DNA of 64,000 nt, from assembly GCA_910591455.2 (NCBI GenBank), contig OU342817.1, forward strand, positions 2,678,480 through 2,742,479. The letters are read 5' to 3'. The translations under genes and the position numbers were made by a program. The DNA is from Pholis gunnellus (Eukaryota > Chordata > Actinopteri > Perciformes > Pholidae). Shown here in pieces: positions 40,891 through 51,499 of the stretch; within the stretch, counting starts at the first letter, position 1, and the number at the start of each line of letters is the position of its first letter. The notes beneath the pieces were generated by a model. It saw nothing but the letters and a program-made list of their open reading frames with translations, was not told where the DNA came from and made no database searches.

Positions 40891-42198
40891 CTTGGAGAGT
40901 AAGATGAAAACTCGCCGCTCTTGGCTGGAGCAGGAGGAGCAGATTGTCCTCACAATGCACATTCCACCAAACGGCTCACGTCGTTGCTCTTTTGTCGAAT
41001 TTTGGGGATACGCTTCACATCCCAACATCCCGATCATGAATACATCTGGAAGAATAAACTGAATATTCTGATTTCTGCCGGATATTTACATACCTTAAAT
41101 ATCCCCGATGCTTCTACAGGGAGGCATGGATCATGGGATGACTTTACTTAATGGATAATTCCAGTTTATTACAAGTTGGGTCTCATATTCACAGCTTTGG
41201 CCATCAGTTCTATCTTCTGTATTTTTCTTATTTTCAACAAATGAATGTATCTTCTTACACAAGGGCCACAAAGACAGAACAAGTAGGTTTATATAATGCT
41301 TTGAATAAAGACTTTTCAGCTCACAACTTTTCCAAAATGTGATTTTGATGAAAGCTAAGAGGTACCAAAATAAAACCAACAAGATTTCTGAGCATTTATT
41401 CCTCTGACTGCCACAACGGCCATAGGGACTGTAATTACCATATTATACATTATTACCATATACGGTCATTGTTTACTTTCACGTTATTCTGAGATCAGAG
41501 CTGCCACACGGTTAGGAACACAGCCTCTGATTGGTCGACAGACTCGACGCACGGCATTGCTATAGCGGACGGCCAACAGCGATAATAACCACGATAAGAC
41601 ACAATAAAAATGGCTAAATAAACACAGAAAACATCGGTTTTATCGTTATGGATTTGTTTTACAAAGTCTCTGAAAAAGACGCTGCCGTTGAAGGCTGGAT
41701 TACATCGCATGCAGCGTCTCAGAGATTTTAAGTATGTCGTTTACGACATGGTTCCACCTAAAGCCTATAATATAGTAGGCTACAAGTTATACATTATGGT
41801 AGTTGTATTTTAAAGCAATAAAATGCAAATGGGTACGTTTGGATTGGAGACGTGCAGCAGCAGTAAATAGTGTAAATCAATGCGCATTATAAAAGAATAT
41901 ACAAACAGTGTAAATTGGAGCGGGACATCGTAAAAGGTTTCAGATTCTGCTATTTAGTTTTTCTGCCATCATTTCTAGTAACTTCATCACACATTATTGA
42001 TGTGTTTGTGAAAACAATTACATATTATAATATAGTATATAAATTACATCTGACAGAACTTTGCCGAGGCTTGAATCCTAGCGGACCTGGTGCTAACAAG
42101 TAATTGTGTGTGTATCAAAGCCTGATAAATCTTTCTCCTCTGTGCCATTGAACTCCATTAAAAACACATCAATGAGCCACACCGTTCCGTCATTACCA

Positions 42199-42235
<37 letters not shown>

Positions 42236-42724
42236 TCATCTATTTCAACTCCATTCAACAAACACCGTCCTGCTGCCACAAATACTCACTATGCACCAAG
42301 TGTGGATTAATCCACCACTGAAAATAGTTCCCCCAACAACGGTGTCCAGCTGTTTTGGGACTGAGCCGTTTGACAAACTGTTTTTAAACATATTTAGTAG
42401 AAATCAATGGGCTTGGGGCTGAGAGCCACAGGCAGGGGGAAGGAAGTTTGAAAGTATTGAGACAGACTTTTTTTGACATAAAGGTTTTGGAACAGAGTTA
42501 GAAATGTAATTTACTAAACGTTTCGAGACGGTTCTAGTCTCTGAATTCCTGCCAGTAAAGTGCAGATCTGTAGTCGACCCTGCCCTTTGACTTCTATGGG
42601 AAAAGCGGGTAACAGAGATGATTCCTCCTTTGGGAATCTACTGAATATCCCATAAACAGAGACTTCCTGGCTGACTGTGTCCCGGGAGTGATGCAGGGAA
42701 AAAAAGGAAACAAAAAACCAACAT
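40891..42724. other. Intergenic between module A and the klf6 3' end
   Basis: AT-rich unique sequence plus the (AC)n at 42201. No gene seen. Confidence 0.65.
42201..42232. repeat. (AC)n microsatellite
   Basis: Fifteen to sixteen units, just beyond the presumed 3' end of klf6. Confidence 0.9.
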
Positions 42725-45700
42725 GTAGATCCAATAAATTCTTTTTATCGATTTTCCAATAAAAAATACATTCATACAGAAACTATTTTACAAAACAATT
42801 TCAAATGAAAAAATCTTGTTATGCCATAAAACAAACAAAAATAGAGCCTCATATTTGTATCTCCATGTTTATCCAATAAAGGTTCTCTAGCTAAAGATAG
42901 GGCGTCCTCGCAGGTCTTTGAAAGGTTGAGAGAAAGACATCACATGGCAAATGAAACAAAACATAATACTTAGCGAGCAAAATAATGCAAAATTATGACA
43001 ATTCAAGTGTCCAGAACAATTCACGTCTGAAAAGTTAATTTTTTTTTTCATTTTATTTTTTTTTTCTTGAAAGATGATAGGCCACAGGTGTTTACGCAAT
43101 TTATGCTTTTTTTTTTTAAAAACATACATTTGCTCTACCTTCCTCCGATCAAAAATCAAAAACAAAGATGTTACAGAAGCAAATGAGGGAGGATGGAGTT
43201 TGTCTATTTTACAATAATGCTTCAGCCTCTCGTCTTTATTGGTTCATCTTTAGAAACACACTGCACTTGTTTTTGGTCCCATACCCTTTCAAAATAGAAG
43301 CTTCCTTACAAAATTCTCTTAGTTTACAATGTACATATCTTTGCATTTTTTTGACATTTCTCAGTGTATGGACTTCCTTTAATGTTGACCAGGTTCACCT
43401 GTACAGCTGCGAGATTGACGAATGAGTGAGAGACGACAGGTTTTTATGACCACTTAAACAAGCCATACCCCTAAAGCAGATACGATCTTTGTCAACGCTT
43501 CCATAAGTCTTACTTTTTCAACAAAACTTTATCCATTTAAAAACACCGTGGCTCCAAAAACATTTGTTAGAAATGGGGAAAATGGTGATGGAGTTCATCC
43601 AACCGTGAAACCGAGGGGATTTCGATAAACTCTATAGAGAATTCTATCAACCCACGGAGGAGTGCGTTGAAGTCGTGTACAGTAACTAAAGTTAAAACAT
43701 GCATATAGTGAAGCTGGTACAGACATACGTCTGTTCCCGGTGTCATCTCAGTTCAGCTGCACAGACACAGACAGAAACCTCCAGACCTGCAGCGCGGCTC
43801 AGCTGAACCGGTCGGACCGGTTTCTTGGGTACCGTTTAGTCAGATCACGGGGTTTGTGTCAACCAGGGCTGAGTAAAGATACCGACTCACCAAAACACAC
43901 AACATCAAAGAACAGACTCATGATTGAGAATGTCGTCATTATTTCTTCAGGACCCCATACTTTTCTTTAAAGACTGTACGTTTTTTTTGACACATCCAAC
44001 ATATAAATGGCCCCGGCAGAAATGTTTTCTTTGCAGTAAAATCCTAATCGGTGGCCGAGCGTGCCACGCTTTCATGAGAACATATTTCCAAGACTCTGTA
44101 CCTTTTGACAGCAAGTTAGTCAATCTGAAGTGTATCCGCGCCACCTTGTACTACATAGTAGTAAACCGTTACACAAAACTTGAGTTGCTTTTTCAAGTGA
44201 TCCAAGATTCTGTCTCAGACCTGGGGTCATTTTTGGGGGGGTGGGGGGTATGATTTAGTTTTGATATAGTTAACGATATGTTCAACAGAGAATGCGCGGA
44301 GATGTAAAAATGGCAGTCACTATGAAGCTGATATTTAGTCGTTTTCTGTATTATTATTATTCAGGAGTTTAGAAGAATCAGTTGCCAGACAAAAGGGCAA
44401 AGGTGCGACTGCATGGATCAAAGCCTTTATAAAGCAATTCAATAACGCACTAGTGCATTCGCAAAACCTCCAGATGTGTGTGTGTGTGTGAGAGAGAGAG
44501 AGATCTATCTAACAGGACAAGGCCACTTACATAAGGCATCAGTAAGGTCAACAGTGCATTTACAGATAGAACAAAAGAGAAGAGCAAAAGTGAAGAAAAA
44601 AAAATGAAAATCCCAAGATTAAGAAAGTTGCCAAGCAATAGTGGTATCCCCAATTTATCAAGAAAATTATTAAAAAAATGACTGCCTTATGTGTAAATAT
44701 ACTATGATATTGAGTATTATGAAGGTAGCTGCTCTCAAATGAAACTTTGTTTTCCCAAACAGGTGAGCAACACATCCCCAGATCCCATGCAACGTCTGTT
44801 ATAATGGCAATAACCGTTTGTGTACAACCGTTGTTGTTTTTTTAGTTTTTTTTTTGTAGTTTTGTCTTTTAAGATACAGAGCTTACACAATGGACAACAA
44901 AATGAGCTTTATAGCGTGTATGTTTTTCGAGACAGGCTACGTAATACATTGCACATTTAATAGCTGCACTAAACAAAAACAACCTCCCGTGTTTTTCGAA
45001 AATAGGGAGCTGTAGTTCCACCTCCGGGCAGGAAGCGGGCGCGTTCTCTCTCGCAAAATCAGCCCCACAAAAAAGAAACAAGCCCCCTACTCCCCTCCAC
45101 AGCCAATAGACTCAAACAGCACGGACAGAAACCTATTTTTTTGTTGTTGCTTGCATTCATTCTCAGTGAGACCACAAGAATCCCTCCGAAAAAACCTCCC
45201 TCGCGTAACATCATCACCCCCCCCTCCCCTTCGTGTCATTCACTCGCCGTTCCGCAATGCAAGCTCCATCCGCTCCATAAAAGCCGGCACAGGCATCCAG
45301 TCTCAGGCACTCACAGTCCCCCATGCGTACAGGCAAACACACTGTCATTGGAGGAGCGGCACACCCGCAGGAGTCCCATAATCCTCCAGGAAAAAAGCGC
45401 TGAACACCATACAGAAGAGTCTCTTCCCGTCTACTCCAGCCCAAATTTCTCCCCATTTTTTTTTTTAAAACATTTTTTTCTCTCCCCTACCCCCCCCCCC
45501 CCCACCCACGCCCACCCCGATCCTCCGTAAAAGCCTTTCAAGAGCCATCTCCACAGCGAGGTGTTGGAGGCACTAAGTATGGTGCAAATAATAGCCTGCG
45601 TTTGCTTCATCTTTTTTCCACCGACTGGAACGTGGCGGTGCAGCCTGTTAACGCTTCCCAGGACACACCGGACCTCGCTGATCCCCCCCGCACAGGTCAG

Positions 45701-45750
45701 GACAAATCAACCAGAATCATCCCCTCAGAGATCTCGACGCGGAGGCCATC
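42725..45750 (-). other. klf6: Probable klf6 3' untranslated region
   Basis: The AT-rich, T/A-run-rich 3 kb after the stop codon fits the long, AU-rich KLF6 3' UTR known in vertebrates. An AATAAA signal for the minus strand lies at 43052-43057. A further AT-rich block with a GATAAA variant near 42735-42745 could be a distal end. Several AUUUA pentamers are possible (TAAAT on the plus strand, e.g. near 44001 and 44693). A C-rich stretch at 45488-45515 would be G-rich in the mRNA. The exact end is not determined. Confidence 0.55.
44473..44502. repeat. (TG)n(AG)n compound microsatellite in the klf6 3' UTR
   Basis: TG tract followed by (AG)6. In the mRNA it would read as CU then CA repeats. Confidence 0.85.
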
Positions 45751-45802
45751 TTAGATGTGCCTCTTCATGTGCAGCGCCAGGTGGTCAGAACGGGAGAAAC
45801 AC
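45751..45802 (-). CDS. klf6: klf6 terminal coding exon 4 (rest of finger 3)
   Basis: 52 nt. It completes Arg267 and codes CFSRSDHLALHMKRHI followed by TAA (complement of 45751-45753). The acceptor is CCTCAG at 45803-45808 behind a pyrimidine-rich stretch. It supplies the helix and both histidines of finger 3. Mammalian KLF6 ends in Leu; the Ile here is the KLF7-type residue, a conservative change. Confidence 0.94.
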
Positions 45803-48800
45803 CTGAGGAGGGAAAAGCAGAGAGAGAAGATTTAGAACGGCTGTCTTGTGTCCAGACACACAGTTCATAGAACACAGTAAATAAACGTTATTATAACTTC
45901 TGCCACGTGACGGGAGGCTGTCCACGTTTGTTCTTTTTGCCCTACGAGGAGACTTCTGAGATCAGGGGGTTTTCAACCTGAAGGGTCACTTCTAATTGTT
46001 AAAACATTTCTGAGGACCATCTTTCAAGATGAAAGAGAGAAAAGAAACTGGGCTGTAAATATGTTTCATGCCTCTCTGTAAGTAAACATACCGCTTATCC
46101 TCACCCATCACTGCCTGAAAATCAAAATTCAATGTATTCACGGTCATATTTCCTCACAACATGCTTTGGAGCTTTTACTGGCACAGGGTTGTCTCCAACG
46201 TCACATGGAGCCAGCTAGCTGGCTAACAGTGACAAAACACATTTGTCTGCATTGTGATATTAAAAAAATAACTGGTCATCCAAATTATGCATTTTAAATT
46301 GACATTTTTTCAATTCTGGAGCACATTTAGATAAAAAAAGATATTTATCTTTGGAAGTAAACTCATTTTTAAAAATTATATAAATTGCTTTTTGGCTGAA
46401 CCTCCTTCTCGGCCCTCTAGGTGGCGCTCTGCGGCCCGCCGGTGGTTGAAAATAGCCGCCTTTAGACGTCCGATGTCTCCGACTAGGAGGAGGACATGGA
46501 CTGTTGACATGGAGGGTTCAAGGACAAAGCCCGCGCATCGCTCTCATCCTGTTTCCTGTAACAACCTCTACAGGTTTGTCTAATGCCATTATCGTCCCCC
46601 AGGTGGTTCTTGTAAAGCGGCGATGGCTCATTGACATGCTGTACCCGTCACGACACCTTCTACCCATCAGCGATCCCCATTCGACCCTTTGTGCCGAAAT
46701 CTCTTTTCAGCCCACCCCTTGACCTCGACACCGTTCCATCAGGCCGTCCTTGACCCTCATTCACCCCTCCACCTAACAGACATTTCCATAAACTCATTTG
46801 CATAAGTGGTGCTCTTTCGTCAGTGAACGAGTGGAGAGGGGGATTCACTGTGATGTTTGGAAGGTAATACTCGTTAAATCCTTTGAAGGAGGCATGAAAT
46901 CAAACCTAAAAAAAGCCCCTTAAAACTCTTGACTTACTCGGCTGCTTGTAATCTAAACTTTTCTTTCCCCGTTTTGGGTAAACTATCATAAACATCCAAT
47001 GAGAACTCTCACCTGTCGCAGTGGCTACATTTGAATGGCTTTGCTCCGGTGTGCTTCCTGAAGTGTCTGGTGAGTTCGTCGCTTCGTGCGAAGCGCCACA
47101 CGCAGCCCTCCCATGAACACCTGTAGGGCTTTTCACCTGCGAACAAGATCAACATTTATGAGGAAGTGCATTGTTTGTCAAGAGAGACACCATAGTTGAG
47201 AGATTTCTGCACATGCTCCGACACTTTTTTAGTTTGTTGACAGTACAATGGGTTTACAGACAGGATTGTGTTTCGTCCAATAACCTTCTTATTAACAGAA
47301 TATTTTCTCTGTGTCCCTTCATTATAAGCCCTCTGGCAAATGCCCAGACTGTATGATCTATCAATCAAAACGTCAGAATATCAAACATTCAAACATTCCG
47401 TTTCGGACTCATTCCAAGTTATCCGAGAGGTTTCACAAAGCTGGTTTCCAGACAAAAAGTGAGATAGTTCGAGTCGGCGCTAAGCAGATTGAGCTGACTA
47501 CTGTAAGTCCAGGAGAAAAACAACCTCGTGCCTTGTGGGTCTTGAGAGCTGTGGTATGCAGCTCTGAGGAGCCGCTCTAGTAGACGGCTTATGTAACGGG
47601 CGCGAGCTGCAGGAAAAATAGAGCCTGTTCTTAATGGTCCTGAAGGCCATTAACCGTGCAGCTAACGTGGTCAGTTGGGGATGCTCGGAATGTGACTTCC
47701 TCCGCTAATGGGCGGCACAGCTGTAAACAGGCTGGCAGAGGTCGAAGGTGACCGGGGAAACTGCTCACACTTGAACCCCCCTGCAAACACTGCAAATGTC
47801 AGATTCCCATAATTTTTTTCTCTCTCTCTCTCTGCGAATGCAAACGGCCGAGTTTCTGGGTCTGTTCCCATGGTGAAACCTGAGAACTGTTGATTTGTTT
47901 TCAGGATCCACATCCTCTGGGTGCCGCTCGGCCACAAAAGGACGTTCCCCCCCCCCCCCCCCCCCCCCCCCCCCTTGCATGAAGTCACGTTCCTCTGTGT
48001 GAATTAGGTCACAGTTGAGGGCATTCCTCCTGACAAGCTATTCAAAGTATGTGGGAGCGTTTTTTTCACCCACTGCAAAGCAAAAGGAGTCAACACCTAA
48101 GTACATCTCACTTTCCAGAAGTGTTCACTCTTCAGATGAGTGGATTAAGTTTTACTTTGCACAAAACAAAAAGAATAACCTGTTGGAGCATTATCTCCCC
48201 CCCCCAGCCCTCTGGTGACTTTGCACTCATGACATTTGCATGGCAGCGATAAAAACATCTCTGTCGAGTGTCTTTACCTGTGTGCGTGCGCTGGTGTGCT
48301 TTGAGGTGCGAGCTCTTGGTGTACACCTTCCTGCATCCGTTGAACTGACACCTGTGCACCCGCCTCCTGCCGTCCGGCGACGCCTCCCCGCTGGTCAGCC
48401 CCGACCTCTCCGCGGCCCGCTCTATGCCCCCAGTCCTAATTTTCCCGGGTGAGTGCAGCACAGTCTGTATCCCGTTCCACGCAGAGCCTTCCTTGCCCAG
48501 CTCGGGCGAGGACGGCGGCGTGCTGATGATGGCGGAGCCCAGGTCTTCGCCGGCGTCCCCCAGAATGTCCGTCAGCGGGCCGGAGGAGAAGTCGAGGGTC
48601 GGGGAGAGCTCCTCGGAGCTGTCCGAGGCCTCGCTGCTGGCGTCGGAGTTGAAGCCCCCGGCGTCGATGTGCTGGCCGTCCTGAGTGTCCTCCTCCTCCT
48701 TGATGCGGGGGATCTTTGGGTCCGACTCGTTCGCCTTGTCCCCACAGGCGAGCATTAGCTTGCTCCACAGGTCCCCCTTGTTCTCAAACTTGAGTTCCGT

Positions 48801-50296
48801 GGCCGAGACGTAGGGCTCGCTCTGGAGGTACCTCTCCAGCTCCAGGCATGTCTGCGTGGGGGGGGGGAGAGACGAGACAACAGTGAGTTCACGGGTGTAC
48901 AGGGCCTGAGGCCTGTAACTAAACGTTTCTCTTCAAACAGGAAAGTCCCCTAAATGCCCCCCTGCCCCCCCCCCCCCCCCCGCAAAATGATGATGATTTT
49001 TCACAGGAAACACAAACGCTACACTGTTTATTCTTAGCAGCAGCAGCAGCAGGAGGGGGAAACGCTGTGACACTGTAACACCACTGGCCCTGCTTCCTTC
49101 CTGTCTGCAGGAAGACACAATGTCCTATGCAGAGGATAGTGGAGTACGCTCTACGGGTGCCCTCTGAGGCCATATCAGGGAAGATTACAAGCACCACATT
49201 TCCTTCTGAGAGCATGCAAGAACAAGGCGCTCTCAGACCGATGGCATGGTTGTGTGCGCGGGTGCGTGCGTAGGTGTGTGTGTGCTAGAGGTTCGGTCAT
49301 GAAATTTACATATGCTACAGAACCCCCCCATTGGGTTAGGGAAGTGCTTGTAGATCTTTTAAATCGATCAATTATTCAACGTAATGTGGATTTAATAATG
49401 CATTCGGAGGCATCGCTAGAAATAACATAACACACCGGGGACCGAGAGGAGGGAGGTCTGGTTCACGGGGGTCCATAAAAAAAAGCCCCGGCATGAATAC
49501 TGCAAGAGCCGCTGTGGATTGTGGGCTCATTTTCCTACTGTTTTTTTTTTTTTGGAAAAGGAAGCGAGAGAGCACTTCCTCAGCCCACTACAGTCAGTGA
49601 GTTGGGCCAGACATGAGGCCCGCTGACGGTTTCCTAATGAAGCAGATTACAAGCTTCATTATGACACAACTGAACACACCAGTGGTCACATTCATAAAGT
49701 TAAGTGAAGAAAAATCACTTTCTATAAAATGGATCTGCAGTCTGCACACTTTTAAATAAACACTTTATTCAGATAACAGAGGGACAAGTATCAATAATAT
49801 TATGCATATAGCAATATGATAATGGATTAAACACGTCTATAAAGCATGGTGGCAGATTCCACCAACCCCTTATCACAAACACACTTTCTGTCTGAAATAG
49901 GAATGTTGTGGTAGTAATTTGGTAACGAGAGAGAAGCCATTCGAGGCAAATGTTTCTCGTCAGCAGTGCTGGATACATCCCAGGCGAGCTTTAAATGCCT
50001 GGGAGGGCGACTTGGCCCGGAGCCCAAAGAGATCAGATAGACGGGGAGATAGAGGGAGACTGAACGCTGCCAATTCATTTCATTTCAACCAAAAAACCGA
50101 GCAAGAGGCGACTCTCGCCCTCGATCTGGTTTCCAGTGTAGAACTGCACTGTCCGTCTGTCATCCTGGGGCCGCTTTGTCGAGCCAAATTGGAATAGAAA
50201 TCATTCTCCCTCTCTCTCTCTCTCCCTCTCTCTCTCAGGCTGTCACTCTTTTCTGTGTGTGTGTGACAGAGAGCAAGAGCGAGCGAGAGACAGAGC

Positions 50297-50340
<44 letters not shown>

Positions 50341-50999
50341 GAGTGAGTGAGTGAGTGCGGAGGAGATACGCGCAAAGACGCACGGATCGCTATTCAGTCG
50401 CTAAATCTGCAACACGGCGTGTTTTTATTTTTACGCGCCTCCACAACCTGCAAGCGTGAGCCGAAAATATGTGCAGCAGTATTTTCAACAGCAAACTCAC
50501 TAAGAATGCTAAACACATAAAGTCACTTCAAACTTATCACAGGAATATCGTTGTAACGTTTAAAGTCATGTTGAATCACAGGAACACGATTACAGCACAT
50601 TTCATTGGAGTGTTACAGAGATGTGTCGTTAAGGGAACTTGCATCACTTCCCCTTAAAAAAAAGCACGCAAGTCGACTTTTAACGGGGAATTAACTGTTG
50701 CACTAAATCAAACGTGGAGTTCCGTAAACAACTTTGACATTTCGCAGGTCCGCACGCGCCGCTGTCACTGGAGAGCAAGTTTCCCAAAATCACCCACATT
50801 CCTCGCACTTTACGACGTAAAACAGTCGCACGGGACGATCTGTCAAGCTTCTTTTTTTTTTTGTTCGCGTTTCGATGGAGGGGAATAAAGTCGTTACCTG
50901 CTGCCAGTACTCTTCCAGGGACGGTAAAGCGGAAAAGTATCCGGTGTCGTGCACAATCTGCAGCTCCTGGAAGATGCTACACATGGGGATGACATCCAT
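45751..50999 (-). CDS. klf6: Kruppel-like factor 6, complete four-exon CDS
   Basis: Seen: joining 50999-50898, 48851-48278, 47136-47013 and 45802-45751 on the minus strand gives 852 nt, 283 codons plus TAA, with no internal stop. The product opens MDVIPMCSIFQELQ, has an acidic Ser-rich middle (S-D-S-S-E-E-L-S-P at 110-118), a TPPSSPEL motif (145-152) and three C2H2 fingers: C202/C207/H220/H224, C232/C237/H250/H254 and C262/C265/H278/H282, ending at residue 283. Family knowledge: KLF6 is a nuclear activator/repressor binding GC/CACCC boxes, acting in growth control, injury response and liver/vascular development; mammalian KLF6 is also 283 aa with the same exon layout. The N-terminus (SALPSLEEYWQQ) and DLWSK near 61-65 separate it from KLF7. 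Odd: finger 2 has V238 where KLF6/7 normally have Glu, and the protein ends in Ile as KLF7 does. Teleosts often have klf6a and klf6b; I cannot say which this is. Confidence 0.96.
45803..47012 (-). other. klf6: klf6 intron 3 (1210 bp)
   Basis: GT-AG intron interrupting codon 267. It includes a CTCF-like motif on the plus strand at 46412-46430 (core CTAGGTGGCGCT). The rest is AT-rich with no exon-like ORF. Confidence 0.9.
46412..46430 (+). promoter_or_regulatory. CTCF-like motif in klf6 intron 3
   Basis: GCCCTCTAGGTGGCGCTCT fits the CTCF core consensus (C..CTAGGTGGCGCT) closely. Plus orientation, same as the TE-borne motifs at 6305 and 21891. Confidence 0.4.
47013..47136 (-). CDS. klf6: klf6 coding exon 3 (zinc finger 2, start of finger 3)
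   Basis: 124 nt. It completes Gly226 (G|GT), codes residues 227-266 and gives two bases of Arg267. The linkers TGEKPYRC and TGAKPFKC are intact. Finger 2 helix residues RSDELTRH match the KLF consensus that reads the middle of the CACCC/GC box. The acceptor is CGCAG at 47137-47141 and the donor GTGAGA starts at 47012. The residue after C237 is Val (codon GTG) where vertebrate KLF6/KLF7 have Glu; the window alone cannot separate a real substitution from a sequencing error. Confidence 0.95.
47137..48277 (-). other. klf6: klf6 intron 2 (1141 bp)
   Basis: GT-AG intron between phase-1 exons. It carries a 28-nt C homopolymer on the plus strand (47947-47974), a G28 run in the transcript, and a (CT)n run at 47818-47833. 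The rest looks unique and non-coding. Confidence 0.9.
47947..47974. repeat. Poly-C run (28 nt) in klf6 intron 2
   Basis: Pure C28 on the plus strand, G28 in the klf6 transcript. Confidence 0.9.
48278..48851 (-). CDS. klf6: klf6 coding exon 2 (activation domain and zinc finger 1)
   Basis: 574 nt coding residues 35-225 plus the first base of codon 226. The acceptor is CGCAG before ACATGCCTG (T-C-L-E-L-E-R-Y-L), preceded by a C10 pyrimidine tract (48858-48867 as G on the plus strand). The donor is ACAG before GTAAAG at 48276-48277. The exon holds the acidic/serine-rich activation region, an I84-K85-E86-E87 SUMO-type site, the TPPSSPEL phosphodegron-like motif, the basic DGRRRVHR stretch and finger 1 through HQRTHT. 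An in-frame ATG at residue 67 is internal, not the start. Confidence 0.95.
48852..50897 (-). other. klf6: klf6 intron 1 (2046 bp)
   Basis: GT-AG intron. It contains a (CT)n block at 50207-50236 and a facing (GA)n-rich block at 50266-50358 that could pair in the pre-mRNA, a C run at about 48967-48981 (G in the transcript), an A/T run near 49541-49554, and ordinary AT-rich unique sequence. No coding exon is visible inside. Confidence 0.9.
50207..50358. repeat. Facing (CT)n and (GA)n tracts in klf6 intron 1
   Basis: CT-rich at 50207-50236; GA-rich at 50266-50358 with GAGC and GTGA interruptions. Confidence 0.85.
50898..50999 (-). CDS. klf6: klf6 coding exon 1 (residues 1-34)
   Basis: The start codon is the complement of 50997-50999. 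The exon codes 34 residues ending SLEEYWQQ and stops with CAG before the donor GTAACG, in phase 0. The start is chosen because MDV(I/L)PMCSIFQELQ is the conserved KLF6 N-terminus. This short N-terminal block belongs to the transactivation region. Reading on past the donor gives an unrelated tail, which marks the splice site as real. Confidence 0.95.
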
Positions 51000-51444
51000 T
51001 TCACTCCTTAGATGCAGCCTGCAGAGAGGAGGGGAAGAAAAATAAACCGAAAGCTCGCTGTGTTTCAGAGAGAAGCTGGAGTCTTGGCTGCGTTCACATG
51101 TATGATGGTCCGGAGTCGTGCGCTTCCAGCGGAGGTTTGGAGCGTGTGACGCACCGAGAAGCGCACAACACTGAACTCTCCAAAAAAAGTCCGTCACTGC
51201 ACTGTAAAACTTCCCCCCCTCCCTCCACTCCACCCCCCCGATTCAAAATTACAGACATCCCCCCCCCCCTCTTCCATGTGATTGCATTACGTTTCGGCGC
51301 GTCCGCCAATGGGCTCGCGGGAGTGCGCCGCCCGCCTACAAAGACCACCTCCTGGCCAATGACGAGCCGGAGCCGACTCATCCTGTCTGTTGCGGTTGGT
51401 GCGCGGTCCAAAGCGTCCCCGGCTCCCATTGGGCTAAACGAGCG

Positions 51445-51454
51445 CTATTTTTAG
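51445..51454. promoter_or_regulatory. MEF2 / CArG-like site CTATTTTTAG
   Basis: A perfect match to YTAWWWWTAR and to the relaxed CArG form. KLF6 is an inducible immediate-early-type gene, so a MADS-box site at the promoter is plausible. Occupancy is not shown by sequence. Confidence 0.4.
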
Positions 51455-51459
51455 GGTGG

Positions 51460-51467
51460 TATATAAA
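51460..51467 (+). promoter_or_regulatory. TATA-box match TATATAAA
   Basis: A full TATAWAAR match on the plus strand, 5 bp after CTATTTTTAG. It sits in GGTATATAAACC, whose complement GGTTTATATACC offers a weaker TATA for klf6. On the plus strand it points away from klf6 and would suit a divergent transcript starting near 51495. Confidence 0.45.
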
Positions 51468-51499
51468 CCGGAGTGCTCGCGCACCAAAACGAGGAAGTC

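Noticed and set aside
45141..45530. 129-codon proline-rich ORF
   Set aside because: Antisense to the presumed klf6 3' UTR and driven by C-rich tracts.
48132..48755. 207-codon minus-strand ORF read as a complete gene
   Set aside because: It starts at the internal Met67 and reads past the exon-2 donor; it is part of klf6 exon 2 plus intron.
48424..48768. Overlapping 86-110-codon ORFs in other frames
   Set aside because: Shadows of the GC-rich klf6 exon 2, without domains of their own.
48278..50999. Assignment to KLF7 rather than KLF6
   Set aside because: HRCQFNGC and the final Ile are KLF7-like, but the N-terminus, DLWSK, the SDSSEELSP segment and the 283-aa length fit KLF6.
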